From assembly GCF_042427615.1 (NCBI RefSeq), contig NZ_JBHMEZ010000003.1, positions 310,001-374,000 on the forward strand: a stretch of DNA of 64,000 nt, given 5' to 3'. Each line of letters starts with the position of its first letter. Position 1 is the first letter of the stretch. Below are positions 34,627 through 43,471 of the stretch, piece by piece. Source of the stretch: Formosa undariae (GTDB lineage: Bacteria; Bacteroidota; Bacteroidia; Flavobacteriales; Flavobacteriaceae). The notes under the pieces are model-generated. The model had not been told where the DNA came from. It saw only the letters and a program-made list of their open reading frames with translations, and made no database searches. The translations under genes and the position numbers were made by a program.

Positions 34627-35232
34627 TTAGCTTTTTATCCAAGAAATAATTGATTCATCTGTAGGTAATGTTTTTGGTGAAACGACACGCACAACATAAC
34701 CGTTTTCATCTATTAAATATTTTTGAAAATTCCATTCGACCTCAGAATCTTCTAATCCATTTCTTCCTTTTTGAGTTAAAAATTTATAGACATCGTCCAT
34801 ATCAGATCCTTTAACAGAAATCTTACTCATCATAGGAAAAGTGACACCGTAATTGGCCTCGCAAAATGCTGCGATTTCTGTATCTGTTCCTGGCTCCTGA
34901 CTTTTAAAGTTATTTGCAGGAAAACCAACAATAGTAAAACCTTGATTTTGGTAGGCTTCGTATATCTCCTGAAGTTGCTCGTATTGTGGTGTTAACCCAC
35001 ATTTACTCGCGGTATTTACAACCATAACTTTTTTTCCTTTTAAGGTTGAAAAGTCAAACAGGTTTCCATACAAATCTTCAACCTTAAATTGGTAAAGTGT
35101 TTCCTTTTCCAAGGCACTACTTTTATCCACTGTAGTGGTTATTTCTTCACTAGGTACTATAGACGTTTCTTTCGCATTTTGCTTACAACTACACAGTATA
35201 AAAGCAAGTACTATTATTAAAGTATTTTTCAT
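34627..35232 (-). CDS. Glutathione-peroxidase-family lipoprotein
   Basis: 201 residues. MKNTLIIVLAFILCSC ends in a lipobox with Cys16, followed by a Ser/Thr/Glu linker and the GPx fold. The peroxidatic Cys78 lies in NTASKCGLTPQY, with Gln and Trp partners in FKSQEPG and VEWNFQKYL. Cys replaces selenocysteine, so thiol reductants such as thioredoxin are the likely donors. Envelope location is inferred from the lipobox. First gene of the trio with the trans-sulfuration enzyme and bshB1. Confidence 0.85.
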   Translation of the reverse strand: MKNTLIIVLAFILCSCKQNAKETSIVPSEEITTTVDKSSALEKETLYQFKVEDLYGNLFDFSTLKGKKVMVVNTASKCGLTPQYEQLQEIYEAYQNQGFTIVGFPANNFKSQEPGTDTEIAAFCEANYGVTFPMMSKISVKGSDMDDVYKFLTQKGRNGLEDSEVEWNFQKYLIDENGYVVRVVSPKTLPTDESIISWIKS

Positions 35233-35291
35233 CTTATAAAGGTATAAAATAATTTAATCACAACTATTATTTCTAGATTACCATATGAAGC

Positions 35292-35318
35292 AAAAAATAC
35301 CCTAAAATGGGTATTTTA
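35292..35318 (-). terminator. Hairpin terminator ahead of the peroxidase gene
   Basis: AAATACCC-TAAAAT-GGGTATTT, with a T-run on the minus strand. Probably a second stop for transcripts from mscL. Confidence 0.6.
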
Positions 35319-35422
35319 TATATTATACATTTCTTTTACTTTTGAAGTATACAATTTGACTATGTTGTCTTTAATTAGGAATTTTAAAGATTAATCATAT
35401 AAACGTGCTATTAATTAATTCG

Positions 35423-35463
35423 AAAAAACTACTATAACCTCGTTGTTATGGTAGTTTTTTTTT
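35423..35463 (-). terminator. Intrinsic terminator of mscL
   Basis: AACTACTATAAC pairs with GTTATGGTAGTT (one G-T pair), with T-tracts on both sides. It overlaps the mscL stop codon. Confidence 0.75.
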
Positions 35464-35911
35464 AGGACTTCGTTTTAGTTTTTAGCATGGCATTTTGTTC
35501 TTCTAATAGCTCTGTAATTCCAGCCAATAACTGAATATCTTTTGGCGTAGTAACTGTTTTGTTTTTGGGATCTTGTGATTTATTTCGTAGTCTATTCATA
35601 AACTTCACTACTATAAATACGGTAAAACCAATAATTATAAAATCTAAAAATGCCTCAATTAACGCGCCATAACCTATAGCAATGCGCTCTGCTAAAACAC
35701 TACCACTAGCGTCTTTTACCGCACCCCTTAACACCCATACTTTATCTTGAAAATGAATACCGTCCGATAACAGAGATAATGGAGGCATAAAAACTTGCTT
35801 CACCAACACATCGATCACCTTGTTAAACGAGGCCCCTATAATGATACCAACAGCCATGTCGATCATATTTCCCTTAATCGCGAACTCTTTAAACTCTTGT
35901 ATTAATTTCAT
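35462..35911 (-). CDS. mscL: Large-conductance mechanosensitive channel
   Basis: 149 residues: the N-terminal amphipathic helix MKLIQEFKEFAIKGN, TM1 with D-M-A-V-G-I-I-I-G-A-S-F-N-K, a periplasmic loop, TM2 and a cytoplasmic coiled C-terminus. It is the pentameric safety valve against hypo-osmotic shock. Length and motifs are standard. A consensus promoter lies just upstream on the minus strand, and the gene is divergent from satD with three palindromes between. Confidence 0.95.
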   Translation of the reverse strand: MKLIQEFKEFAIKGNMIDMAVGIIIGASFNKVIDVLVKQVFMPPLSLLSDGIHFQDKVWVLRGAVKDASGSVLAERIAIGYGALIEAFLDFIIIGFTVFIVVKFMNRLRNKSQDPKNKTVTTPKDIQLLAGITELLEEQNAMLKTKTKS

Positions 35912-35923
35912 GTTTTTTTATGA

Positions 35924-35954
35924 CAAATATATTTTTAATCTCTAGCATCTCAAA
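35924..35954 (-). promoter_or_regulatory. mscL promoter (TTTG-N19-TAnnTTTG)
   Basis: On the minus strand TTTG (35951-35954) is followed after exactly 19 bases by TATATTTG (35924-35931), the Bacteroidota -33/-7 pattern, with the ATG 13 bases beyond. Confidence 0.75.
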
Positions 35955-35973
35955 ATGATTTATTATATCTTAA

Positions 35974-36049
35974 TATTAGTCTTATAACTAATAAACACAA
36001 ATATTATCTTTTAAGCTAATATTATAAATTATTAGTTTTAGAGCTAATA
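35974..36049. repeat. Three 20-bp palindromic operators at 28-bp period
   Basis: Copies at 35974-35993, 36002-36021 and 36030-36049 start exactly 28 bases apart. Copies 1 and 3 fit TATTAGTYTTAKARCTAATA; copy 2 is TATTATCTTTTAAGCTAATA. All are inverted repeats of TATTAG/CTAATA type. They lie between the divergent mscL and satD promoters and end 2 bases before the satD -33 element. Confidence 0.8.
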
Positions 36050-36051
36050 AT

Positions 36052-36082
36052 TTTGACGTTATTAAAAATTCTAATATATTTG
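36052..36082 (+). promoter_or_regulatory. satD promoter (TTTG-N19-TAnnTTTG)
   Basis: TTTG at 36052-36055 and TATATTTG at 36075-36082 are separated by exactly 19 bases, a full Bacteroidota promoter; the ATG is at 36101. Confidence 0.78.
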
Positions 36083-36100
36083 ATATAAACCATTATAAAA

Positions 36101-36697
36101 ATGATTGCCATAATAACAGGAGACATTATAAATTCTAGAGCACAAGATGCTAGCGCTTGGCTAACCGAATTAAAAGCCATGCTTAATTTATACGGACAAG
36201 CGCCTAAGCAATGGGAAATATACAGAGGCGATAGTTTTCAATTAGAAATAGCTCCTGAAAAGGCCTTAAAGACAGCGATTTTAATAAAAGCGAGTATAAA
36301 GCAATTTAAAACTATAGATGTAAGGATAGCCATTGGGATTGGGGAAAAAACATACGATGCCAATACCATTACAGAATCCAACGGAAGTGCTTTTATTAAT
36401 TCTGGCGAGTGTTTTGAGCAGTTAAAAAAAACAAATCTAGCCATGAAATCTGAAGACTCAGAATTTGATACCGCTATAAACATAATGTTAGAATTGGCTC
36501 TATTAACCATGAATACCTGGACACCAACTACAGCATCTTTGGTAAAATTAGCATTAACCAAACCTGAAGTAAATCAAATAGAATTAGCCAAATTAACACA
36601 AAGTACTCAAGGCAATGTAAGCCAAGGACTAAAACGTGCAGGCTATGACGAAATCTTAAAAATGATACAGTTCTACACTAAAAATATTTCACTATGA
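36101..36697 (+). CDS. SatD-family protein with C-terminal helix-turn-helix
   Basis: 198 residues beginning MIAIITGDIINSR, the conserved SatD N-terminus. A central GERAL-like region with W-E-I-Y-R-G-D-S-F-Q and R-I-A-I-G-I-G-E recalls nucleotidyl-cyclase-like folds. The C-terminal about 60 residues (LAKLTQSTQGNVSQGLKRAGY) look like a winged or simple HTH DNA-binding unit. A regulatory, possibly auto-regulatory, role is inferred. Its ATGA overlaps the start of the DUF3307 gene, so both are translated together. Confidence 0.7.
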   Translation: MIAIITGDIINSRAQDASAWLTELKAMLNLYGQAPKQWEIYRGDSFQLEIAPEKALKTAILIKASIKQFKTIDVRIAIGIGEKTYDANTITESNGSAFINSGECFEQLKKTNLAMKSEDSEFDTAINIMLELALLTMNTWTPTTASLVKLALTKPEVNQIELAKLTQSTQGNVSQGLKRAGYDEILKMIQFYTKNISL

Positions 36698-37407
36698 TTG
36701 CTCTTTTTATAAAACTATTCCTCGCCCACCTTATTGGTGATTTTCTATTGCAACCCACAAAATGGGTTATAGACAAGGAAGAACGCAAATTGAAATCTAA
36801 ATATTTATATTTTCATATTGCCATTCATTTCACAGCATTACTTGTAGTGCTTCAATTTAACTTTAGTTACATCTGGGGTGTTATTATAATTACCCTTTCA
36901 CACTTTATAATCGATACTCTAAAATTATATTTAAATACCACAGTGAACTCCCGTTGGCTATTTAGTTTAGACCAATTGGCTCACCTTATTATTTTAGCAT
37001 TTGTTGTGTCTATTTACGAACCGCTTTCTATTTCTATAGATACATTTTACAACACAACATTCTTACTTGTTATTTGCTCTATTATTTTTGTAACTGTGGT
37101 ATCTTCTGTGATTATGAAAATTATAATCTCTAAATGGCAATTAGAAGATAATAACGAGGCTTCTCTTAAAGACGCTGGAGCTTATATTGGCATGTTAGAA
37201 CGCTTATTTGTATTCTTATTTATTGTGATGAATTTCTGGGCAGGAATCGGGTTTTTAATCACTGCAAAATCAGTATTCCGTTTTGGAGATTTATCGAAAG
37301 CAAAAGACCGAAAACTAACAGAATACATTTTAATTGGTACCCTGATAAGTTTCGGTCTTGCAATATCTTGCGGATTAGTTTTTAACTATATACTAATACA
37401 TATTTAA
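36694..37407 (+). CDS. DUF3307 membrane protein
   Basis: A 237-residue protein with about six helices. L-A-H-L-I-G-D-F-L-L-Q-P near the N-terminus and H-F-I-I-D-T-L-K-L-Y-L in the middle are the family marks, and histidines and aspartates in the helices suggest an active-site-like arrangement rather than a pore. No enzyme activity is established. It overlaps the satD gene by four bases, and this pairing recurs with SatD-like regulators in other bacteria, so the two probably act together. Confidence 0.72.
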   Translation: MIALFIKLFLAHLIGDFLLQPTKWVIDKEERKLKSKYLYFHIAIHFTALLVVLQFNFSYIWGVIIITLSHFIIDTLKLYLNTTVNSRWLFSLDQLAHLIILAFVVSIYEPLSISIDTFYNTTFLLVICSIIFVTVVSSVIMKIIISKWQLEDNNEASLKDAGAYIGMLERLFVFLFIVMNFWAGIGFLITAKSVFRFGDLSKAKDRKLTEYILIGTLISFGLAISCGLVFNYILIHI

Positions 37408-37413
37408 AACTAT

Positions 37414-40400
37414 TTATTTACTTTTTCTATAGTACTTAGCGTATTTCACATAAGCAAATCCTGCTATTACAGCAACAATCCCTAAAGTGATAAAAATGAA
37501 TTTCACACTTACAATTTGATCTCCACTAGCATAAGAATGTAATCCTGCTAAATAGAAATTCACTCCAAAATACGTCATCATAATACTAGAAAACGCTAGA
37601 ACAGATGCCAAGTTATACCCGAATTTACCTCTTAAACCAGGAACCAAACGCATGTGAATTACAAACGCATACACCATAATACTAATTAAAGCCCAAGTTT
37701 CTTTAGGATCCCATCCCCAGTAACGTCCCCAACTTTCGTTAGCCCACATACCTCCAAGGAAGTTTCCTATAGTTAACATGACTAAACCAATAGTTAATGC
37801 CATTTCGTTAATTACGGTTAGCTCATTTATATTAATCAGCATTTTATCCTTGTTCTCTTTATTGGTAAAAATCATAAGGAACAATACTGTTAAACCTAAA
37901 ATCATACCTATAGTAAATGGTCCATAACTCCCCACAATTACTGCCACGTGAATCATTAACCAATAACTATCTAAAACGGGCTGAAGGTTTGCAATTGCAG
38001 GATCCATCCAGTTCCAATGTGCAACCATTAAAATCATCGAAGTCACTAATGCTGTTGAAGCAATAGTTAAATCACTTTTTCTTCCCAGAAGTAAACCGAA
38101 TAACATCGTTGCCCAAGCCACGTAAATCATAGACTCGTAAGCATCACTCCAAGGCGCATGTCCCGAGATATACCAACGTGCAATTAATCCTAAAGTATGT
38201 AATACAAATAAGGCTACAACAATCCATTTAAACACAGTAACACTTACATTTACTGCTTTACTTTTACTCTTAAAAATTTGAACAATTAGTATAGTAAACA
38301 TTAAAATTCCAGCATACAAATACCAACTAAACAGATTTTTAAAAATATCGTAATGGTTATACAGAATTTCAGTTTTCACCTTTTCATCAGAAAGCATAAC
38401 ATCTCCACCATATTGCAATTGCGTTTTATGAAATGCTTCTAACAACTTATTAGAATCGGTAAAATCGCCAGTTTTCTTTGCCTGATTCAACGTCATTAAA
38501 TAGGCAGAAAACCCACTATTTATGAAGTTAGAATACAAAGAATCTTCAACTTTAAGCGTTCCTTCTTTATATTCAATTGAAGAGATCCATTTGTTATTAT
38601 CATCATTTGGAATAGGAAAAATACGTAACGAGCGTCCTTCAATCGTATTATATAATAAATTTACATGCTGATCTGTCTCTTTAAATTCCTTTTGAAATCC
38701 GTTAGGAATTGGCGCTTTATAAGCTTCCTCTAAATAAGGTCCTAATTTATAAGCACCGCGATCTGTAAAGAAATCTGCTAAAGTCGCAAATTTCTGATCC
38801 TTTGGGATCCCTATAATCGAACGAATAGAATCTGCCTTCTTATACTTTAAAGATACAATTGGTACATTATACCACAACAACGGACTTTCGTGCATAGATA
38901 AAAACACCTGATCGGCATCTAAACCTGCGTAAGTATCGGTATTTGATAATTTACGTAACAACTCTGAAGCATACGTGTTAACAGGCATCATACGTCCGCC
39001 AATATCTTGAATAACCATATGCCCAAATTTATCGGCATGGTCTTGTGGTGCTTTATTTGCAACTAAAATAGAATCTATTTGCGCTTTTGTTGGCTTTGCT
39101 CCATGTGCATGTCCATCGTTTTCTGAATGACCTTGAGCAAATCCATTAAAAGCAAAACACAATAATAAAACCGAAAGAAGTTTAGCTTTCTTAGCTTTAA
39201 TCTTGTCTAATTTTCTACGCAAATCTCCAAATCGCGTCCCTTTTGTAACTAGCGTTGCTAACATTCCGAAGTACAGTAAAAAGTATCCGATATACGTAAA
39301 TAGTGTGCCATAATAATCATGATTTACAGAAAGAATTGTTCCTTGTTCGTCGGGATCGAAACCAGATTGAAAGAAGCGATAACCACGATGATCTAAAATA
39401 TGATTCATAAAAATCTTATAATCGAAATCACCTTCTTCTGCATCTACAACGGTTACCTGACTAGAAAAGGCAGAATAACTATTTTCTGTTCCCGGATAAC
39501 GTTCGGCTTCAAAATCGTTCAGTTTCACACTAAACGGAAGCTCTATAAGTTTAGACCCATATTTTAATGCGAAATCCAATCCACCGACTTGCACTTGTTT
39601 AAAAGCACCGTTAGTTCCTTTACCACCAAGTAAACCAACTTCTTTAGTTTCTCCATTTGCAGTAACATTAAGAATCACTCCGTCTTCATCGTTTTTAAGA
39701 AATTCTGCTTTTTTAACGATCCCGAATGTCCCCTTTACAACAGGTTTAGGAAACACAATCTGCATATCGCCAATAACATAACGAGAACGTAGAATTAAAG
39801 GTTGTAAACTATCTTTTACCAACTTCCCCGTTGCCATAGTGGCCATGGTTAAATAGTCTCCTTCAAAAGGCGAATCTATAAAAATACCATCGTCGGTAGT
39901 GGTAATATTAATCGCACCATCTGTTGGCTTATTTAAAGAAATTAATAAACTATGAATGCTCTGAACCTCTCCTGTTTTTAAAAAGTGATTATGAGGTGCA
40001 CCATTACCGGCTTCCACTAATTTTAAATACGCTTCTCCATTTTCATCTGGGATAATATCTTCCTCGGCACCACCAATAAAATCAATCATTTCGATAGTAA
40101 CCGGTTGTTGATCGTATTTAGTTTCAACTTTAAAACTATTTTCTAATCGCTTCGAGAAATCAACTTCTTCCTCTAAAGGCAAACGTTGTGGCACACCATC
40201 GATCATATAATCACCATCGATAAAGGCTGTGATATATGTTTTCTGAGATAAGAATGTATTTTCGGTAGCCCCCTCACGGATAGCCATCATACCTTCAAAA
40301 CCAATATATCTGGTTATAAATGCTCCAAAAAGAATAAGTATAAAAGACAAATGAAGTACTAAAGACGCCCATTTTTCCTTTTTATAAAGACGGTAACGCT

Positions 40401-40608
40401 TAATATTACCAATAAAATTAATAACGAAAAAAACCATAATGGCTTCGAACCACCAGGTGCTATAAATTAAATTTCGGGAATATGGCGTTGGCGAAGTATC
40501 TTGTCCAGCATCAAGGAATGTACCGATAGCCATGGCTGCAGCAAAAACTAAAAACAATATTGATGTTAAACGTGTGGAAAAAAGAATCTTGGCAAGTTTA
40601 TTTTGCAT
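37414..40608 (-). CDS. ccsBA: Cytochrome c biogenesis protein, ResB-CcsA fusion
   Basis: 1064 residues, one chain combining the two system II heme-handling proteins. The N-terminal half is ResB/CcsB-like (helices near 13-30, 50-70, 82-100, a large periplasmic domain, a helix near 440). A linker with a second periplasmic segment follows (about 480-760), then the CcsA part with six or more helices and the WWD heme motif WGRYWGWDPKETWALIS near residue 970, with the flanking VHVAVIVG and IHMRLVPG histidines. It moves heme to the periplasm and attaches it to apocytochromes. A -7-like TAAATTTG sits at 40635-40642 on the minus strand. Confidence 0.93.
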   Translation of the reverse strand: MQNKLAKILFSTRLTSILFLVFAAAMAIGTFLDAGQDTSPTPYSRNLIYSTWWFEAIMVFFVINFIGNIKRYRLYKKEKWASLVLHLSFILILFGAFITRYIGFEGMMAIREGATENTFLSQKTYITAFIDGDYMIDGVPQRLPLEEEVDFSKRLENSFKVETKYDQQPVTIEMIDFIGGAEEDIIPDENGEAYLKLVEAGNGAPHNHFLKTGEVQSIHSLLISLNKPTDGAINITTTDDGIFIDSPFEGDYLTMATMATGKLVKDSLQPLILRSRYVIGDMQIVFPKPVVKGTFGIVKKAEFLKNDEDGVILNVTANGETKEVGLLGGKGTNGAFKQVQVGGLDFALKYGSKLIELPFSVKLNDFEAERYPGTENSYSAFSSQVTVVDAEEGDFDYKIFMNHILDHRGYRFFQSGFDPDEQGTILSVNHDYYGTLFTYIGYFLLYFGMLATLVTKGTRFGDLRRKLDKIKAKKAKLLSVLLLCFAFNGFAQGHSENDGHAHGAKPTKAQIDSILVANKAPQDHADKFGHMVIQDIGGRMMPVNTYASELLRKLSNTDTYAGLDADQVFLSMHESPLLWYNVPIVSLKYKKADSIRSIIGIPKDQKFATLADFFTDRGAYKLGPYLEEAYKAPIPNGFQKEFKETDQHVNLLYNTIEGRSLRIFPIPNDDNNKWISSIEYKEGTLKVEDSLYSNFINSGFSAYLMTLNQAKKTGDFTDSNKLLEAFHKTQLQYGGDVMLSDEKVKTEILYNHYDIFKNLFSWYLYAGILMFTILIVQIFKSKSKAVNVSVTVFKWIVVALFVLHTLGLIARWYISGHAPWSDAYESMIYVAWATMLFGLLLGRKSDLTIASTALVTSMILMVAHWNWMDPAIANLQPVLDSYWLMIHVAVIVGSYGPFTIGMILGLTVLFLMIFTNKENKDKMLININELTVINEMALTIGLVMLTIGNFLGGMWANESWGRYWGWDPKETWALISIMVYAFVIHMRLVPGLRGKFGYNLASVLAFSSIMMTYFGVNFYLAGLHSYASGDQIVSVKFIFITLGIVAVIAGFAYVKYAKYYRKSK

Positions 40609-40720
40609 AGCGGTTTCTCTTGATTTTAAGTGCGCAAATTTAGCTCTTTTTGTTCGGTTGTTTGGTACGTATTAAACGCAAAGACTGTTAAAATTAACCT
40701 AATTTTAAGATGACTAAATT

Positions 40721-41143
40721 CTACTGTTTATTTTGTCTTGCTTGAAATATATTTAAATACAAAAATGTGCCCATTTTACGGGCTCTTTGCTTCGCATTAT
40801 TAGCTATATCTCCCTCAAAAAGTTCGTCTACTGTCTGCAACCAAAAATTTAACCAAGCTCCAAAATGCTTTTCAGAAATCATATTATTATTCTCTTCGTC
40901 TACTTTTATATGTGTTTCTAAAGGATTTCCGTAGTACTTAGTTTTTAAAAACAAACTCGATTCCCAGAACGACGTCAAGCGATCGATATGTTCTGGCCAG
41001 TCGGTTATTATTGGTTCAAAAAAAGGACCTAAAAAATCGTCTTTTCTAATTTTTGCATAAAATGTAGACACGAGTTTATGCACATCTTTACGGTCTTTAA
41101 TATCAGATTTTATAACATCCATTACTTTAAAATTTAAATTCAT
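40721..41143 (-). CDS. Group III truncated hemoglobin
   Basis: A 140-residue globin of the TrHbIII class. F-Y-A-K-I-R-K-D-D-F-L-G-P-F-F forms the early helices, L-E-T-H-I-K-V carries a haem-pocket His, and S-E-K-H-F-G-A-W-L-N-F-W the proximal His region. ATG at 41122 (MDVIKSD) would give 133 residues and is equally likely. Family members handle nitric oxide or oxygen. The neighbour ccsBA handles covalently bound heme, so adjacency is suggestive at most. Confidence 0.8.
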   Translation of the reverse strand: MNLNFKVMDVIKSDIKDRKDVHKLVSTFYAKIRKDDFLGPFFEPIITDWPEHIDRLTSFWESSLFLKTKYYGNPLETHIKVDEENNNMISEKHFGAWLNFWLQTVDELFEGDIANNAKQRARKMGTFLYLNIFQARQNKQ

Positions 41144-41279
41144 ATAAAGTGAATAGCAAATATAGTTTACATAAAATTAAAGAAGCTGATTACCACTTAA
41201 TAAGTAAATATGACTTGCAAACTTTTGAATTTATTTAGGTATAGCAATAAAATATTTTTAAAAAATGTATTTTAGCAGG

Positions 41280-42047
41280 ATGATTTCAGTCGTATTACTT
41301 GGTGCAGGAAATGTCGCCACTCATTTATATAAAGTGTTTCATAATTCTAATGCAATTACTGTAACACAATGGTACAATAGGCATATTGATAAAATATCCA
41401 CCTATAAAAATGAAGTTTCTATTACCGATTCCCTTTCAGAATTAGTAGAAGCCGACATCTATATTTTGGCGGTTAGTGACGATTCAATTTCTACCGTGTC
41501 TGAAGCTTTACCGTTTCAAGACCGTTTTGTGGTGCATACCTCAGGAACAGCAAGTCTTTACGATTTGGATGAAACACATAGACGAGGTGTTTTTTATCCG
41601 TTACAAACCTTTACAAAAGATGCGGATATTGATTTTAATAACATTCCTTTATGTATTGAAGCATTAAAAAAGACAGATTTTAAATTACTAAAAAAATTAG
41701 CAGAAGCCATTGGGAGTAAAGACTACAAAGTCTCTACAGAGCAACGTAAGCGCTTACATATCGCGGCGGTTTTTGCAAATAATTTCACCAATCAGATGTA
41801 TCGTATTGCTCACGAAATCACTGAAGCCAATCAAATAGAATTCGACGTTTTAAAACCTTTAATCCTTGAAACGGCTAAAAAAATTCAGAATATGTCGCCT
41901 TATATGGCTCAAACTGGACCAGCAACGCGTGGTGACAAGCAAACCATTAAGAAGCACTTAAATCTAATTGAAAACCCGCAACATAAAGCAATATACAAGC
42001 TATTAACCGAATCAATAACAGATACTCATGGAAGAAAAAAGCTATAA
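41280..42047 (+). CDS. Rossmann-like and DUF2520 domain protein
   Basis: 255 residues from the ATG at 41280, which begins directly at the dinucleotide-binding loop (ISVVLLGAGNVATHL); an ATG five codons upstream is less natural. The N-terminal half is a Rossmann fold related to NADP-dependent oxidoreductases, and the DUF2520 C-terminus contains A-A-V-F-A-N-N-F-T-N-Q and T-G-P-A-T-R-G-D. Function unknown; a ketopantoate-reductase-like activity has been suggested for relatives. Overlaps the next gene by 20 bases. Confidence 0.75.
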   Translation: MISVVLLGAGNVATHLYKVFHNSNAITVTQWYNRHIDKISTYKNEVSITDSLSELVEADIYILAVSDDSISTVSEALPFQDRFVVHTSGTASLYDLDETHRRGVFYPLQTFTKDADIDFNNIPLCIEALKKTDFKLLKKLAEAIGSKDYKVSTEQRKRLHIAAVFANNFTNQMYRIAHEITEANQIEFDVLKPLILETAKKIQNMSPYMAQTGPATRGDKQTIKKHLNLIENPQHKAIYKLLTESITDTHGRKKL

Positions 42048-42558
42048 AGAATACTTAGAACATATTACCACTTTTATTTTTGATGTGGACGGTGTTTTAA
42101 CCGATGGAAACGTAACGGTTACCACGACAGGAGAAATGCTTAGAGTGATGAATATTAAAGATGGTTACGCCTTAAAAACGGCGATAGATGCAGGTTATAA
42201 GATTTGTATTATCTCTGGAGGCTCTAATGAAGGTGTACGTAAACGTTTAGAAGGTTTAGGCATTACCGATATCTTTTTGGGCGCTCATAACAAACTAGAT
42301 CAGTTAGATGAGTATGTTCAAAAACACAACATTAAAACAGAAAACATACTTTATATGGGCGACGACATTCCAGATTTCCCTGTGATGCTCGTTGTAGGTT
42401 TACCAACTTGTCCGCAAGATGCCGTTCCTGAAATTAAAAACATATCGAAATATGTATCTCATAAAAATGGTGGAAAAGGTGCAGTAAGAGATGTTATTGA
42501 ACAAGTACTAAAAGTACAAGGTAATTGGAGTGGTAATTTCAACTCGAAATACGATTAA
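42028..42558 (+). CDS. KdsC-like HAD phosphatase
   Basis: 176 residues without a cap domain: FDVDGVLTDG at about 18-27 is motif I, IISGGSNEG motif II, and YMGDDIPDFPVM motif IV. This is the tetrameric KdsC class (3-deoxy-octulosonate 8-phosphate phosphatase), which releases Kdo for lipopolysaccharide. Some Bacteroidota versions act on other nonulosonate phosphates, so the exact substrate is inferred. It starts inside the end of the DUF2520 gene. Confidence 0.82.
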   Translation: MEEKSYKEYLEHITTFIFDVDGVLTDGNVTVTTTGEMLRVMNIKDGYALKTAIDAGYKICIISGGSNEGVRKRLEGLGITDIFLGAHNKLDQLDEYVQKHNIKTENILYMGDDIPDFPVMLVVGLPTCPQDAVPEIKNISKYVSHKNGGKGAVRDVIEQVLKVQGNWSGNFNSKYD

Positions 42559-42559
42559 C

Positions 42560-43471
42560 ATGAAGGTGTTAAACCTGATACGTTGGAAAAACCTGTTACT
42601 CCTTGTTCTTGTTCAAACACTGCTTAAATATGCTTTATTTCCTGTATTTCCAGTAAACTCGGCTTTACAGGATTGGCAATTTGCCATTCTCGTTTTAGCA
42701 ACCTTATGTCTTGCTTCTGCTGGAAATATTATAAATGATATTTACGATGTAGAAACCGATACTGTAAACAAACCCCATCGGGTTATAATTGGTCGATTTA
42801 TATCGGAATCTACAGCCTATAATTTATTTATGGCATTAAATGTTGTAGGTGTTGGCTTGGGGTTTTATTTATCTCATGCTATTGGAAAAAGTAGTTTTTT
42901 TGCGCTATTTGTTATTATCTCAGCACTACTCTATTTATACGCCAGTTATTTAAAACGCAGCTGTCTGATAGGCAATATTATAATTTCTATTTTAGTAAGC
43001 TTAAGTCTAATTATTGTTGGATTATTTGATTTAATTCCTGCCATTACCTTCGAGAATCAAGATAACCAACGCATGGTTTTTAAACTTATTTTGGGATATG
43101 CAGGCATGGCCTTTCTCCTCAACTTTATCCGCGAAATTGTTAAAGATATAGAAGATATAAATGGAGACTACGTCGCAGGCATGCAAACCTTACCCATTTT
43201 AATTGGGAGAAACAGAGCTTCTAAAGTTGCATTTGTATTATCCTGTATCCCGTTATTAGGTCTAGTATATTATCTAATTACCTATTTATATAGTAAACCG
43301 CTTGAAGTTGGCTATTTTACTTTTTTTATTATTGGTCCTATGTTATATATCCTGTTTGAACTTTTTGGTGCGAAATCTAAAAAGGACTATCACAAAATTA
43401 GTAATGCGCTTAAATTAGTTATGCTAACGGGTGTATTATCCTTACTTTTATATCCATTAACACTAACGTAA
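42560..43471 (+). CDS. UbiA-family prenyltransferase (GGGP synthase-like)
   Basis: 303 residues from the ATG at 42560, directly at MKVLNLIRWKN. About nine helices, with the first Asp-rich motif NDIYDVETDTVNKPHR near residue 62 and the second VKDIEDINGD near residue 195, both needed to bind magnesium and prenyl diphosphate. Relatives include geranylgeranylglycerol-phosphate geranylgeranyltransferase and menaquinone or heme O prenyltransferases. The acceptor cannot be told. Its stop (TAATG) overlaps the Maf start. Confidence 0.75.
   Translation: MKVLNLIRWKNLLLLVLVQTLLKYALFPVFPVNSALQDWQFAILVLATLCLASAGNIINDIYDVETDTVNKPHRVIIGRFISESTAYNLFMALNVVGVGLGFYLSHAIGKSSFFALFVIISALLYLYASYLKRSCLIGNIIISILVSLSLIIVGLFDLIPAITFENQDNQRMVFKLILGYAGMAFLLNFIREIVKDIEDINGDYVAGMQTLPILIGRNRASKVAFVLSCIPLLGLVYYLITYLYSKPLEVGYFTFFIIGPMLYILFELFGAKSKKDYHKISNALKLVMLTGVLSLLLYPLTLT

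Noticed and set aside
36238..36561. Antisense frame inside satD
   Set aside because: It lies wholly within satD with no start context; shadow.
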